Positions 8,207-18,220 of a DNA stretch of 64,000 nucleotides are shown here, in pieces. The notes beneath the pieces were generated by a model. That model was not told the DNA's origin, ran no database searches, and saw only the letters and a list, made by a program, of their open reading frames with translations. Position numbers and translations under genes: made by a program. This DNA comes from CAVTOO01 sp963736355. GTDB taxonomy: Bacteria > Pseudomonadota > Alphaproteobacteria > Rhizobiales > Xanthobacteraceae. The DNA lies in assembly GCA_963736355.1 (NCBI GenBank), contig CAVTOO010000022.1, forward strand, positions 1-64,000. Direction: 5' to 3'. Numbering within the stretch: the stretch's first letter is position 1; the number at the start of each line of letters is the position of its first letter.

Positions 8207-8716
8207 TTAACGCGCGACGACGACGCGCGTGCCGACGCCGACGCGCTCATACAGATCGCTGATGTCGGCGTTGTACATGCGGATGCAGCCATAGGACACA
8301 TAGCCGCCGATCGAGTTCGGCACGTTGGTGCCGTGAATGGCGTATTGCCCGCCCGCCAGCGTCATCGCGGCCACGCCCATCGGGTTGCGCGGCGAACCGC
8401 CGGGAATGATATCGGGCAGTCGCGGATTGTCGCGTTTCACTTCGGCCGGTGGCGACCACGCAGGGTTACGGTATTTGCCGTCGATATGCGTGGCGCCCGC
8501 CCACTGCTTGCCCTGCTTGCCGACGCCGACCGGATAGCTCATGGCGCTGCCATTGCCGAGCACGAGATAAAGCCTGCGCTGCGTGGTGCTGACGACGATG
8601 GTGCCGGACGGATACTCGGCCGCGTAGGACACGAGCTGGGGCGCGGCCCTGGCTGTCGGCGCGGCGGCGATGAACGCACTCGCGGCGACCACCGCGACAA
8701 AAAACTTCTGCAACAT
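8207..8716 (-). CDS. L,D-transpeptidase (YkuD domain), secreted
   Basis: A 169-residue periplasmic cysteine transpeptidase, probably forming 3-3 peptidoglycan cross-links or anchoring barrel proteins. Residues 1-25 are a signal peptide (MLQKFFVAVVAASAFIAAAPTARA). The YkuD domain carries IHGTN and S.GCIRM with the catalytic Cys (SYGCIRMYNADI). The usual SHG is SYG here; the His of IHGTN is intact. I start at ATG 8716 rather than the upstream in-frame GTG/ATG because the signal peptide begins there. In Rhizobiales some L,D-transpeptidases tether outer-membrane beta-barrels to peptidoglycan, which makes the neighbouring barrel gene suggestive. Confidence 0.9.
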   Translation of the reverse strand: MLQKFFVAVVAASAFIAAAPTARAAPQLVSYAAEYPSGTIVVSTTQRRLYLVLGNGSAMSYPVGVGKQGKQWAGATHIDGKYRNPAWSPPAEVKRDNPRLPDIIPGGSPRNPMGVAAMTLAGGQYAIHGTNVPNSIGGYVSYGCIRMYNADISDLYERVGVGTRVVVAR

Positions 8717-9016
8717 GACGCAACTCCCGCACGCGATGGCTGCATCGGCCATCGTTCATTGATTGCGGCCGGCATCCTGCCCGGAGGAACTCACCGGGAC
8801 CTTTCCGGCCCCCTTATTTAACGGGATTCCTGCGGGCAAAGTAAACAGGTGGGAAATGCTGGGATGCCGGCGGAAGAAGGCGCTGCCTTCGTCTCCCCTC
8901 CCCCTTGTGGGGAGGGGTCGGGGGTGGGGGTCCGGAAGCTAGGGAGGCACGCGCCTTCATGGTTCGAGACGCGCAGCTTTGCTGCGCTCCTCACCATGAG
9001 GCGCTCCGCGTGTGCC
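8717..9016. repeat. Intergenic region with two palindromic repeats
   Basis: About 300 bases without a gene between the 5' end of the L,D-transpeptidase and the 3' end of acs. 8895-8917 is a perfect inverted repeat CCCCTCCCC / GGGGAGGGG with a 5-base loop, followed by a G-rich run. 8958-9000 is a larger palindrome with ends CATGGT / ACCATG and inner GCGCAGC / GCTGCGC. Both are dispersed repeat types of Rhizobiales genomes. They would form strong hairpins in the acs 3' UTR. Confidence 0.7.
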
Positions 9017-10969
<1,953 letters not shown>

Positions 10970-11150
10970 TGTCATCCTCCACAGACGCGGCCGCGACCTT
11001 GTCGGCCGCTGGTCTTAAATCGGTTTTTTATTGACACATTGTGCACAGGGCACGCCAGCCCCGGCAAGGCGCGCGGCCTCACACTTTGGTCGGTCGCCGG
11101 ATTTGATCCTGCTCAACACGCCCAAAAACACCCATTTTCAACTGCCGCCT

Positions 11151-11579
11151 TCAGCGACCGATCACGCCCAGGATAGCCCCCATGATCAGCAGCACGCCAA
11201 GCCAGTGCGCGCCATCGATCACGGTCAGCATCGCCTTGCGCATCGGGTAGGCATTGTTGACCGCCATCGTGGTGATGACGAACCCGGCCCAGATCAACAG
11301 GCCCGAAATCATTCCCGCGCGCAGGCCGAACAGACCCGTATGGGTCATGATGCCGTAGAGCATCATCGCCATGATGAATTCGGCAACGAAGGACAGAATG
11401 AACGGAAACATATTGGCGAAGCGGCTGCGCGTTGCGCCCTCGGCCTTGAGTTGCTCCGCGGTCTTGCCAAGCGCGGCGACCCAGGCCTTTGACAACGTCG
11501 TGTACCAGAGCGCGCCGAAGAACCAGGCAGCGACGGTGGCGGCGATCACGGCGAGATAATTCACTTCGCTCAGCGGCAT
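11151..11579 (-). CDS. DUF1761 integral membrane protein
   Basis: 142 residues with four hydrophobic helices (about residues 5-25, 58-80, 85-108, 118-138) and the family's N-terminal VNYLAVIAATVAAWFFGALWY and later WF..LWYT-like signature. Function unknown. The start ATG 11579 has GGGAG eight bases upstream on the minus strand. Its 3' end faces the acs promoter region; no terminator hairpin is obvious. Confidence 0.82.
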   Translation of the reverse strand: MPLSEVNYLAVIAATVAAWFFGALWYTTLSKAWVAALGKTAEQLKAEGATRSRFANMFPFILSFVAEFIMAMMLYGIMTHTGLFGLRAGMISGLLIWAGFVITTMAVNNAYPMRKAMLTVIDGAHWLGVLLIMGAILGVIGR

Positions 11580-11778
11580 TTTAATCTCCCGGCAGGTCCG
11601 GCCATCTTTTCTCTCGCCGGGCGGTTCCGTTCAAGGGTCGGAACCAATCATCGCACTCCGGAATTGCCTTGTTCGAATATCAACCCGGGCAAGGCAATGA
11701 TGGACCAGCAGAATTTCGGGATTTCGGCGCCGTCCGGGTCGCTTTTGCCGGGTTCCGGCCGCGGCCGCGCCGCCGCGC

Positions 11779-12795
11779 GTGGCCGGGCTCGCGCGCCGGC
11801 TCGGGCTCAAGCTTGGCGATCAGGACGATTTGAGCATCCGTCGCATCAAGCGCGGCAAGGCCTATTCGTTCGTGTCGGATGCCGGCAAGGCGGTGAAAAG
11901 CCCAGCCATCATCAAGCGCCTCAACGCGCTTGCGGTGCCGCCGGCCTATACGGACGTGCGTTACGCGAGCGACGCGGCGCTGCATCTGCAGGCTGTCGGC
12001 CGCGACGCCGCGGGTCGGCTGCAATACCGCTATCATCCCGATTGGGAAAAGATTCGCGAAACCCGCAAGGCGCATCGCCTCGCAACTCTCGTCGAAGCGC
12101 TGCCGACAATTCGGCGCAGCGTCGCGCAGCATCTCTCCGGCAGCGAGCCGACACGGGAATTCGTTCTCGCCGCTGTCATTGAGCTTGTCGCGCGCACCGC
12201 CATTCGTCCGGGCAGCGAATCCTATGCGCGTCTGAACGGTACGCGCGGTGCGACCACGTTGCACAAATCGAATGTCACCATTGAAGACGATTGCGTCGTT
12301 CTCGCGTTCCGCGCCAAGGGCGGCAAGAAGGTGCGCAAGGAATGCGACGCGTCCCGTCTCGTTGCAGCTCTGCGGGTGTTGATGAAGTTGCCGGGACAAC
12401 GGCTGTTTCAGTACCGCGATGAATCGGGCGAGTTGCGCCGGATCTCGACCGGTCAGGTCAATGTGTTTTTGCGGGAGATCGCCGGCATCAGGATTTCGCT
12501 GAAGGATTTTCGCACGCTGATGGCTTCGGCGGCCGTCATGGAATCGCTGTCACGCGTGGTGCCGGCCGACAGCGCCCGCGCGCGGCGCAAGCAGGTGCTG
12601 GAGGCGGTGCGCGCCGCAGCGGATGAACTCGCCAACACGCCTGCGATCTGCCGCAAGAGCTACGTGCACGATTCTATCGTCACGGCGTTCGAGGACGGCT
12701 TGCTGGAGCGCTTTGCGTCGACCCTGAAGGGTTGCCGTTCGATGGCGCGGCGCGAGCAGTTGCTGGCGAAGGTGGTTGCGACGGCAGGTGTGTAG
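11779..12795 (+). CDS. DNA topoisomerase IB (poxvirus/bacterial type)
   Basis: A 338-residue type IB topoisomerase that relaxes supercoils through a 3'-phosphotyrosine. Catalytic features are visible: the Arg in AIRPGSESYARLNG, the KSNV and FRAKGGKK basic region, and the active-site Tyr in CRKSYVHDSIV. The N-terminal bacterial Topo-IB domain begins at IRRIKRGKAYSF. The only start in frame is GTG 11779. Homologues usually have 20-30 more N-terminal residues, and a possible ATG at 11698 lies in another frame, so an indel between 11698 and 11779 may hide the true start. Convergent with the EVE gene. Confidence 0.88.
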   Translation: MAGLARRLGLKLGDQDDLSIRRIKRGKAYSFVSDAGKAVKSPAIIKRLNALAVPPAYTDVRYASDAALHLQAVGRDAAGRLQYRYHPDWEKIRETRKAHRLATLVEALPTIRRSVAQHLSGSEPTREFVLAAVIELVARTAIRPGSESYARLNGTRGATTLHKSNVTIEDDCVVLAFRAKGGKKVRKECDASRLVAALRVLMKLPGQRLFQYRDESGELRRISTGQVNVFLREIAGIRISLKDFRTLMASAAVMESLSRVVPADSARARRKQVLEAVRAAADELANTPAICRKSYVHDSIVTAFEDGLLERFASTLKGCRSMARREQLLAKVVATAGV

Positions 12796-12803
12796 TTCGA
12801 CGG

Positions 12804-13218
12804 TTAGATACCGCGCCATCTTGCTGACGATCTTCCACTCGTCCGCCGTCACCGGCTGGACCGACAGGCGCGACAGCTTGATCAGCGCCATGTCGGCAAG
12901 CTTCTTGTCTTTCTTGATGGCATCCAGTGTGACGGGCGTCTTTACTGGCTCAACAGCCTTGAAGTCGACGCAGACGAACTTGCCGGTCTGGTCGGTCGGG
13001 TCCGGGTAATGCTCCTTCACCACCTCGACCACGCCGACGATCTCCTTGCCGACATTGGAGTGATAGAAGAAGGCGCGGTCGCCCTTCTTCATCTTCATCA
13101 GGTTGAGCTTGGCGGCATGATTGCGCACGCCGGTCCATGGCGTTCCCTTCGCGCCGGCCTTGACCTGCTCATCCCACGACCATGCGTCGGGTTCGGATTT
13201 CACGAGCCAATGAGCCAT
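12804..13218 (-). CDS. EVE-domain (DUF55) protein
   Basis: About 137 residues, starting MAHWLVKSEPDAWSW, the typical EVE-domain start, with VRNHAAKLNLMKMKKGD, FFYHSN and a modified-base-binding PUA-like fold. EVE proteins are thought to bind modified RNA or DNA bases. The frame as written runs on to 12550, fully antisense to topoisomerase. One fewer base near 12812 gives SKMAGI and a TAA at 12804, the usual end of the family, nine bases clear of the topoisomerase stop. I use that end. ATG 13218 follows the gpsA TGA by a single base. Confidence 0.85.
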
Positions 13219-13219
13219 C

Positions 13220-14197
13220 TCAATTCTCCGCCTTGATCGGCCGCGCCAGCAATCCGTCGATTGCGGCGTCGATGCTCAGTCTGTTCGACAGGATCGCGGC
13301 GACGGCCTGGGTGATCGGCATGTCGACGCCTTTCTCCCGTGCGAGCTCTGCGAGAACCTGCGCCGTGAAGGCGCCTTCCGCAAGCTTGCCTGACGGTGCT
13401 TCGCCGCGGCCGAGCGCCATGCCATAGGCGAAGTTGCGCGATTGCGGTGACGAGCAGCTCAGCAAAAGGTCGCCCAGTCCTGATAGGCCGGACAGCGTGT
13501 CGGACTGTGCGCCCATGGCCGCGCCAAATCGCGCCAGTTCAGCAAAGCCACGCGTAGTGAGTGCTGCGAGCGCGGACGCGCCAAGCCGTCGGCCTGCGAC
13601 GATACCGGCTGCGATCGCCAGCACATTCTTCGCCGCGCCGCCGACCTCGACGCCGCGCACATCTGTCGCATGATAGATGCGAAAGGTGGCCGAGCTTAAG
13701 GCGTGCGCAAATGCCGTTGCGATCGCATCATCGCGACACGCAAGCGTAACAGCCGTCGGCAGGCCGGCGGCGACATCGGCCGCAAAACTCGGCCCGGATA
13801 AAATTGCCGGCAGCGCGGCAGGTGCGACCTCGGCGATAATCTCGGTCATGAACTGGTGCGTGCCGCGCTCGATGCCTTTGGCACATGAGATGACCGGCGT
13901 TCCCGCCTTGAGATGCGGTGCAAGCGCTGCGATGGCGCTGCGCAGATTCTGTGCCGGTATCGCCAGCAGAATGGCGTCGGCACGCGCGGCTGCAGCAAGG
14001 TCGCCGGTTGCAGTGACGCCATCAGCCAGTTTGACGCCCGGCAGCTTGGCGCTTTCGCGCGTGGTGCGCAGATTTTCGATCTGGGCTGCGTCGCGCGCGA
14101 ACAAAATGACATTGCGTCCGGCGCGCGCGGCCGCATTTGCAAGCGCGATGCCCCATGCCCCGGCGCCGATCACTGCAATGGTTTGCGTGCCGCTCAT
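13220..14197 (-). CDS. gpsA: NAD(P)H-dependent glycerol-3-phosphate dehydrogenase
   Basis: A 325-residue cytoplasmic enzyme reducing dihydroxyacetone phosphate to sn-glycerol-3-phosphate for phospholipids. The N-terminal Rossmann motif is VIGAGAWGIALA. Later come VISCAKGIERGT, the catalytic Lys in GGAAKNVLAIAAG and the C-terminal GLGDLLLSC. ATG 14197 (MSGTQTIAVIG) lies two bases after a TGA (14200-14202) that would end tsaD in the neighbouring frame. As written, gpsA is in frame with tsaD, apparently because of an indel in the tsaD tail. Middle gene of tsaD-gpsA-EVE. Confidence 0.93.
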   Translation of the reverse strand: MSGTQTIAVIGAGAWGIALANAAARAGRNVILFARDAAQIENLRTTRESAKLPGVKLADGVTATGDLAAAARADAILLAIPAQNLRSAIAALAPHLKAGTPVISCAKGIERGTHQFMTEIIAEVAPAALPAILSGPSFAADVAAGLPTAVTLACRDDAIATAFAHALSSATFRIYHATDVRGVEVGGAAKNVLAIAAGIVAGRRLGASALAALTTRGFAELARFGAAMGAQSDTLSGLSGLGDLLLSCSSPQSRNFAYGMALGRGEAPSGKLAEGAFTAQVLAELAREKGVDMPITQAVAAILSNRLSIDAAIDGLLARPIKAEN

Positions 14198-14199
14198 CG

Positions 14200-15271
14200 T
14201 CAGAACTTCGCACGGGTGTTGGCGAGTTGCGGGAGAATCCTCGGTGGTGTCGAGACGCCAGCGCGCGCGGGGGCTCGCGTCCATCGTGTCCACGAGATCG
14301 AGCGCCAATCGTTCGGCGCCAGCCCAGGCGATCATCGCGCCATTGTCGGTGCACAAGGCCGGCGGCGGCATGATCAGCGTGGTCTGCGCGGTGGCCGCAA
14401 CGTCCTGCAACGCCGTGCGGATCGCCTGATTGGCGGCGACTCCACCGGCGGCGACCAGCGCGCGCGGCGCGCCATGCGCCTGGCGAAACATCTCGAGCCC
14501 GACGGCAACACGATCCGCGACGGATGCCAGCACAGCGTTCTGGAAGCCGAGACACAAATCGCAGATGTCCTGTTGCGACAGCGGTGCAATTCGTTCGGCT
14601 TCCATGCGCACCGCCGTTTTCAAACCCGACAGCGAGAAGTTGGCGTCGGGGCGTCCGACCATCGCCTTTGGAAAATCGAACCGCGCGGGATTGCCTTGCC
14701 GCGCGGCAATCTCGATTTGCGGTCCGCCGGGATAGGGCAACCCGAGCAGCTTTGCGATCTTGTCGAAGGCCTCGCCGATCGCGTCGTCGAGCGTCGTTCC
14801 GATCCGCTCATAGTGTCCGACACCGAGCACGGCGACGATTTGCGTGTGGCCGCCGGACGCCAGAAACAGACAATAGGGAAAGGGGAGTGCGGTGGTCAGC
14901 CGTGGTGTCAGCGCATGCGCCTCAAGATGATTGACCGCCATCAGCGGCAGCTTGTGCACGAGCGCGATGGCCTTCGCGGTGGTGAGGCCGACAATAACGC
15001 CGCCGATCAGGCCGGGGCCGGCCGCGGCCGCAACACCCGCGAGTTGGGAAAAATCCGTCTCGGCTTCGGCCATGGCCTGCGCGATCAGGCCGTCGAGCCG
15101 ATCCACATGGGCGCGTGCCGCGATCTCGGGAACGACGCCGCCATAAACGGCATGATCGGGGATTTGGGAATACACCACGTTGGACAGGATTCGGCCCGAG
15201 CCGTCAGGCAGCCGTTCGATCACGGCGGCCGCGGTCTCGTCGCATGTGGTCTCAATGCCCAGAATTCGCAT
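14200..15271 (-). CDS. tsaD: tRNA N6-threonylcarbamoyladenosine transferase subunit TsaD
   Basis: Transfers the threonylcarbamoyl group to A37 of ANN-decoding tRNAs with TsaB/TsaE. Seen: GIETTCDETAAAV at the start, HLEAHALTPRL (metal-binding His pair), ASGGHTQ, GGPQIE, SGLKTAV, GGVAANQAIR and CTDNGAMIAWAG. The reading frame runs straight into gpsA. With one base shifted in the last 20 codons it would end LANTRAKF-TGA at 14200, a normal TsaD tail. The length is then about 357 residues, the usual size. Divergent from hemC, with a 102-base shared promoter region (15272-15373). Confidence 0.93.
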
Positions 15272-15373
15272 AGTCGCGAAAAGTCCTTGAAATCGGGGGC
15301 GATCCCGGCTTTGTCGGCGTTTATAGTGTCATCGCGCGGCGTTCGAACCGGCGTAGCATTGCGGGGTCTCAAC

Positions 15374-16342
15374 GTGCAATCCTCAAACGGCTCCTCCAGC
15401 CAGGCACAGACAGGCATCGTGGCCCGGATCGGCAGCCGCGGCAGCCCGTTGGCATTGGTGCAGGCGCATGAGGTGCGCGACCGTCTCGCCAATGCGCATG
15501 GGCTCGATCCTGCGCAGATCGCGATCGAGGTGATTCGCACCTCCGGCGATGCCGTGCAGAACCGTCTGCTTGCCGATCTCGGCGGCAAGGGCCTTTTCAC
15601 CAAGGAAATCGAAGAAGCGTTGCTCGACGGCCGCATCGATCTTGCTGTGCATTCGGCCAAGGACGTTCCGACCTTCCTGCCCGAAGGTTTGCATCTTGCG
15701 GCGTGGCTGCCGCGCGAGGATGTGCGCGATGTGTTCATCGGCCGCACGGTCAAAAATTTGCGCGATCTGCCGCACGGCGCGACCATGGGCACCGCGTCGG
15801 CGCGACGGCAGGCGATGGTGCTGCGGCACAGGCCTGATCTGAAAATATCGTTGCTGCGCGGCAATGTCGAAACGCGGCTGCGCAAGCTTCAGGAGGGCGA
15901 AGCCGACGGCACACTGCTCGCGCTCGCGGGTTTGAAGCGGCTCGGCTTGCAGAATGCCGCAACCGAAATCCTGTCGATCGAGGATTTTCTGCCTGCCGTC
16001 GGGCAGGGCGCCATCGCCATCGAGACCCGCCGCGATGACGACCGCATCAATCAGTTCGTTGCGGCGATCAACGATAAGGGCACCAACACGGCGCTTGCCT
16101 GCGAACGAAGTTATCTCGCGCTGCTCGACGGTTCGTGCCGCACGCCCATCGGCGGTCACTGCACAGTGACGGGTGATCGGATCTCGTTTCGAGGTCTCAT
16201 CATCTCGCCGGATGGTGTGGAATCGCATGAAGGCATGCGCGAGGGCACGCGGGGCGATGCCGTGGAGCTCGGCGCCGACCTGGCCAAGGAGTTGCGCGCA
16301 CGTGCGGGCGAAAAATTCTTCACGCTGTTCAGCGGAGCGTAG
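15374..16342 (+). CDS. hemC: Porphobilinogen deaminase (hydroxymethylbilane synthase)
   Basis: Condenses four porphobilinogens to hydroxymethylbilane in haem synthesis. 322 residues. Motifs: RIGSRGSPLALVQA, SGD, GLFTKEIEEALL, VHSAKDVPTFLPEGL (catalytic Asp region), ASARRQ and GSCRTPIGGH with the cysteine that holds the dipyrromethane cofactor. No ATG lies near the family start; GTG 15374 (QSSNGSSSQ...) is the best. The open frame extends far upstream to 13913, but that part is antisense to tsaD/gpsA. The hemD ATG follows three bases after the stop. Confidence 0.94.
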   Translation: MQSSNGSSSQAQTGIVARIGSRGSPLALVQAHEVRDRLANAHGLDPAQIAIEVIRTSGDAVQNRLLADLGGKGLFTKEIEEALLDGRIDLAVHSAKDVPTFLPEGLHLAAWLPREDVRDVFIGRTVKNLRDLPHGATMGTASARRQAMVLRHRPDLKISLLRGNVETRLRKLQEGEADGTLLALAGLKRLGLQNAATEILSIEDFLPAVGQGAIAIETRRDDDRINQFVAAINDKGTNTALACERSYLALLDGSCRTPIGGHCTVTGDRISFRGLIISPDGVESHEGMREGTRGDAVELGADLAKELRARAGEKFFTLFSGA

Positions 16343-16345
16343 GGC

Positions 16346-17075
16346 ATGATTGTTCTGGTGACGCGGCCCGAGCCTGACAATCGCGCAACGGCTTCGAGGC
16401 TGAGCGCGCTCGGCCATGAGGCGCTGCTGGCGCCGATGCTGCGCTTCGAGCCCGCGGTGTTCGAGGGCGTTGCCGCCGATGCGTTCAGCGGGGCGATCGT
16501 GACATCGGCGAATGCGTTGCGCGCGGTCGCCGGTCACCCGTCGCTGACAAAGCTGAAACTGTTTGCGGTCGGCGAGCGCACGGCGTCGGTCGCGCGCGCG
16601 AATGGCTTTCAGAATGTCGAGGCGGCGGGCGGCAATGCAGAAGCTCTGCACCAGCTTGTCGTCGCGCGCTGGCAGGCTGCGCCCGGCAAGGCGCCGCTGC
16701 TTTATCTGGCGGGCGAGGATCTGACAGCGGATATGAAGGCGCTGCTGGCGCAGGATGGCATCCCGGTTGAGACGCGGACCGTGTACCGCATGGTCGCCAA
16801 GGACGAGTTCCCGGCGGATGTCGTCGAAACACTGCGCAATGGCCTCGTCGGGGCCGTGCTGCATTACTCGCGGCGGAGCGCGAGTGCCTTTGTTGCCGCC
16901 GCTCGCCGTGCGGGGATCGAGGCGCGGGCACTTGGCACCGCATCAGGTCTGCATGTCCGACGGCGTTGCCGAAGGATTGAAGTCAGCCGGAGCGGAGCGC
17001 GTAGCGGCTGCCGCGACACCCGACGAAGACGCCGTTTTCGCCACATTGCAGCGTCTGGTTCCGCCGTCATCGTAA
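16346..17075 (+). CDS. hemD: Uroporphyrinogen-III synthase (one frame break)
   Basis: Cyclises and inverts ring D of hydroxymethylbilane. About 243 residues after joining frames. The N-terminus MIVLVTRPEPDNRATASRL, IVTSANALRAV, LYLAGEDLTADM and VLHYSRRSASAFV are typical of the two-domain family. The frame changes near 16935-16941. The second frame then reads HQVCMSDGVAEGL and continues to TAA at 17075. Sequence conservation in this family is low, so identification leans on position directly after hemC and before the mitofilin-like gene. Confidence 0.88.
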
Positions 17076-17127
17076 CCATCTGGTACCGGGAATCTGCTAG
17101 TATCGCGGCCAGCTCCAAGGAAACGCC

Positions 17128-18213
17128 ATGACGGATACTCCGTCCGAGATGCCGAAACAGCCGAAGCGTCCGCCGCCGACCATCGACCTTGAGGCGTCGA
17201 AGCCCGCGGGTTCGCAATGGTCGCGCCTGATGGGTGTGTGGCCGTCGCATTCGCTGCTGGCTGCGTTGGGCGGCGCTTTCGCGGCGCTCGCGATTGTCGC
17301 GCTGGTGTGGATCGCGGGATTGCTGCCGCAACGCTCCACGCCGATCGCCGCAACCAATCCTGCTGTTGAAGATATCATGGCGCAACTGGCGCGAACCGAG
17401 GCGCGAATCGCCGCGTTGCCGAAGGTGGCGATTGATCCAGCGCTCGCGGCGCGCCTCGCCTCCGTCGAGCAAGCCGTTCAGGCATCGCAATCGGCGCAAC
17501 AATCCGGCGCGCAGGCGCTGCAGGCCTTGCGGCGGCAGCTCGAAGCCATGATGGCATCGCTTGATGAGATCAAATCAACGCCGCGTGCGGCCGCGCCGGC
17601 CGTCGACTTTGCGCCGCTCAATCAACGCATCGGCGAGCTTGAGCAGTCGATCCGTGCATTGGCGCAGGATACCGCGCAGCGCAAGGAGCCCGCCGCGCTC
17701 GACGCCGCCGTCGGTCGCATGCTCGTGGCGCAGCAGCTCGATGTTGCGACGCGCGCCGGCACGCCCTTTGTGCCGCAGCTGAATGCGGCGAAGGCGTCGG
17801 GCGACGCGGCGATGCTCGCTGTGCTTGATCCCTTCGCAGCAACCGGATTGCCCGACGACGCGACGCTGGCGCGCGAACTCATTGCGCTTCTGCCGCAGCT
17901 TGAACCGAAGCCGGTGGCTCAGCCTGCGCCCTCCGGGTTGATCGACCGGTTCGAGGCGAGTGCCGCGCGGCTCGTGCGGATCACGCCGGCCGGTGACCGT
18001 GCGGCGACCGATTCCGCAAGCGCCACTCAACGCATTGCCGCCGCCGCGCGCCGCAACGATGTTGCAACCGCGCGTCGCGAACTCGATCGTCTCGATGCCT
18101 CCCAGCGCGCGCCGGCCGATGCCTGGATCAGGCGCACTGACGCGCGCGATGCGGCGCGCAAGGTGACCTCCGATTTCGTCGCGCAGTCGCTCGCCGCGCT
18201 GCCAAAGCCCTGA
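17128..18213 (+). CDS. Mitofilin-like inner-membrane protein (COG4223)
   Basis: 361 residues, with a proline-rich cytoplasmic N-terminus (about 1-40), one transmembrane helix (LLAALGGAFAALAIVALVWIAGLL, about 44-68) and a long Ala/Gln/Leu coiled-coil region to about 190. A C-terminal mitofilin-like helical domain follows (FVPQLNAAKASGD, RRELDRLDASQRAPADAW). The alphaproteobacterial homologue of mitochondrial Mic60, always between hemD and hemY in these genomes. Proposed role is shaping intracytoplasmic or inner-membrane folds and contacting outer-membrane proteins. Start ATG 17128; hemY begins seven bases after the stop. Confidence 0.88.
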   Translation: MTDTPSEMPKQPKRPPPTIDLEASKPAGSQWSRLMGVWPSHSLLAALGGAFAALAIVALVWIAGLLPQRSTPIAATNPAVEDIMAQLARTEARIAALPKVAIDPALAARLASVEQAVQASQSAQQSGAQALQALRRQLEAMMASLDEIKSTPRAAAPAVDFAPLNQRIGELEQSIRALAQDTAQRKEPAALDAAVGRMLVAQQLDVATRAGTPFVPQLNAAKASGDAAMLAVLDPFAATGLPDDATLARELIALLPQLEPKPVAQPAPSGLIDRFEASAARLVRITPAGDRAATDSASATQRIAAAARRNDVATARRELDRLDASQRAPADAWIRRTDARDAARKVTSDFVAQSLAALPKP

Positions 18214-18220
18214 GGCGGAC

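Noticed and set aside
13220..15271. A real bifunctional TsaD-GpsA enzyme
   Set aside because: A normal TsaD tail with stop exists in the other frame two bases before the gpsA ATG; indel noise is heavy in this contig.
13913..16342. An 809-codon open frame reaching back from hemC
   Set aside because: Its first 480 codons are antisense to tsaD and gpsA and Arg/Gly-rich, as expected for a shadow frame of high-GC coding DNA. HemC starts at 15374.
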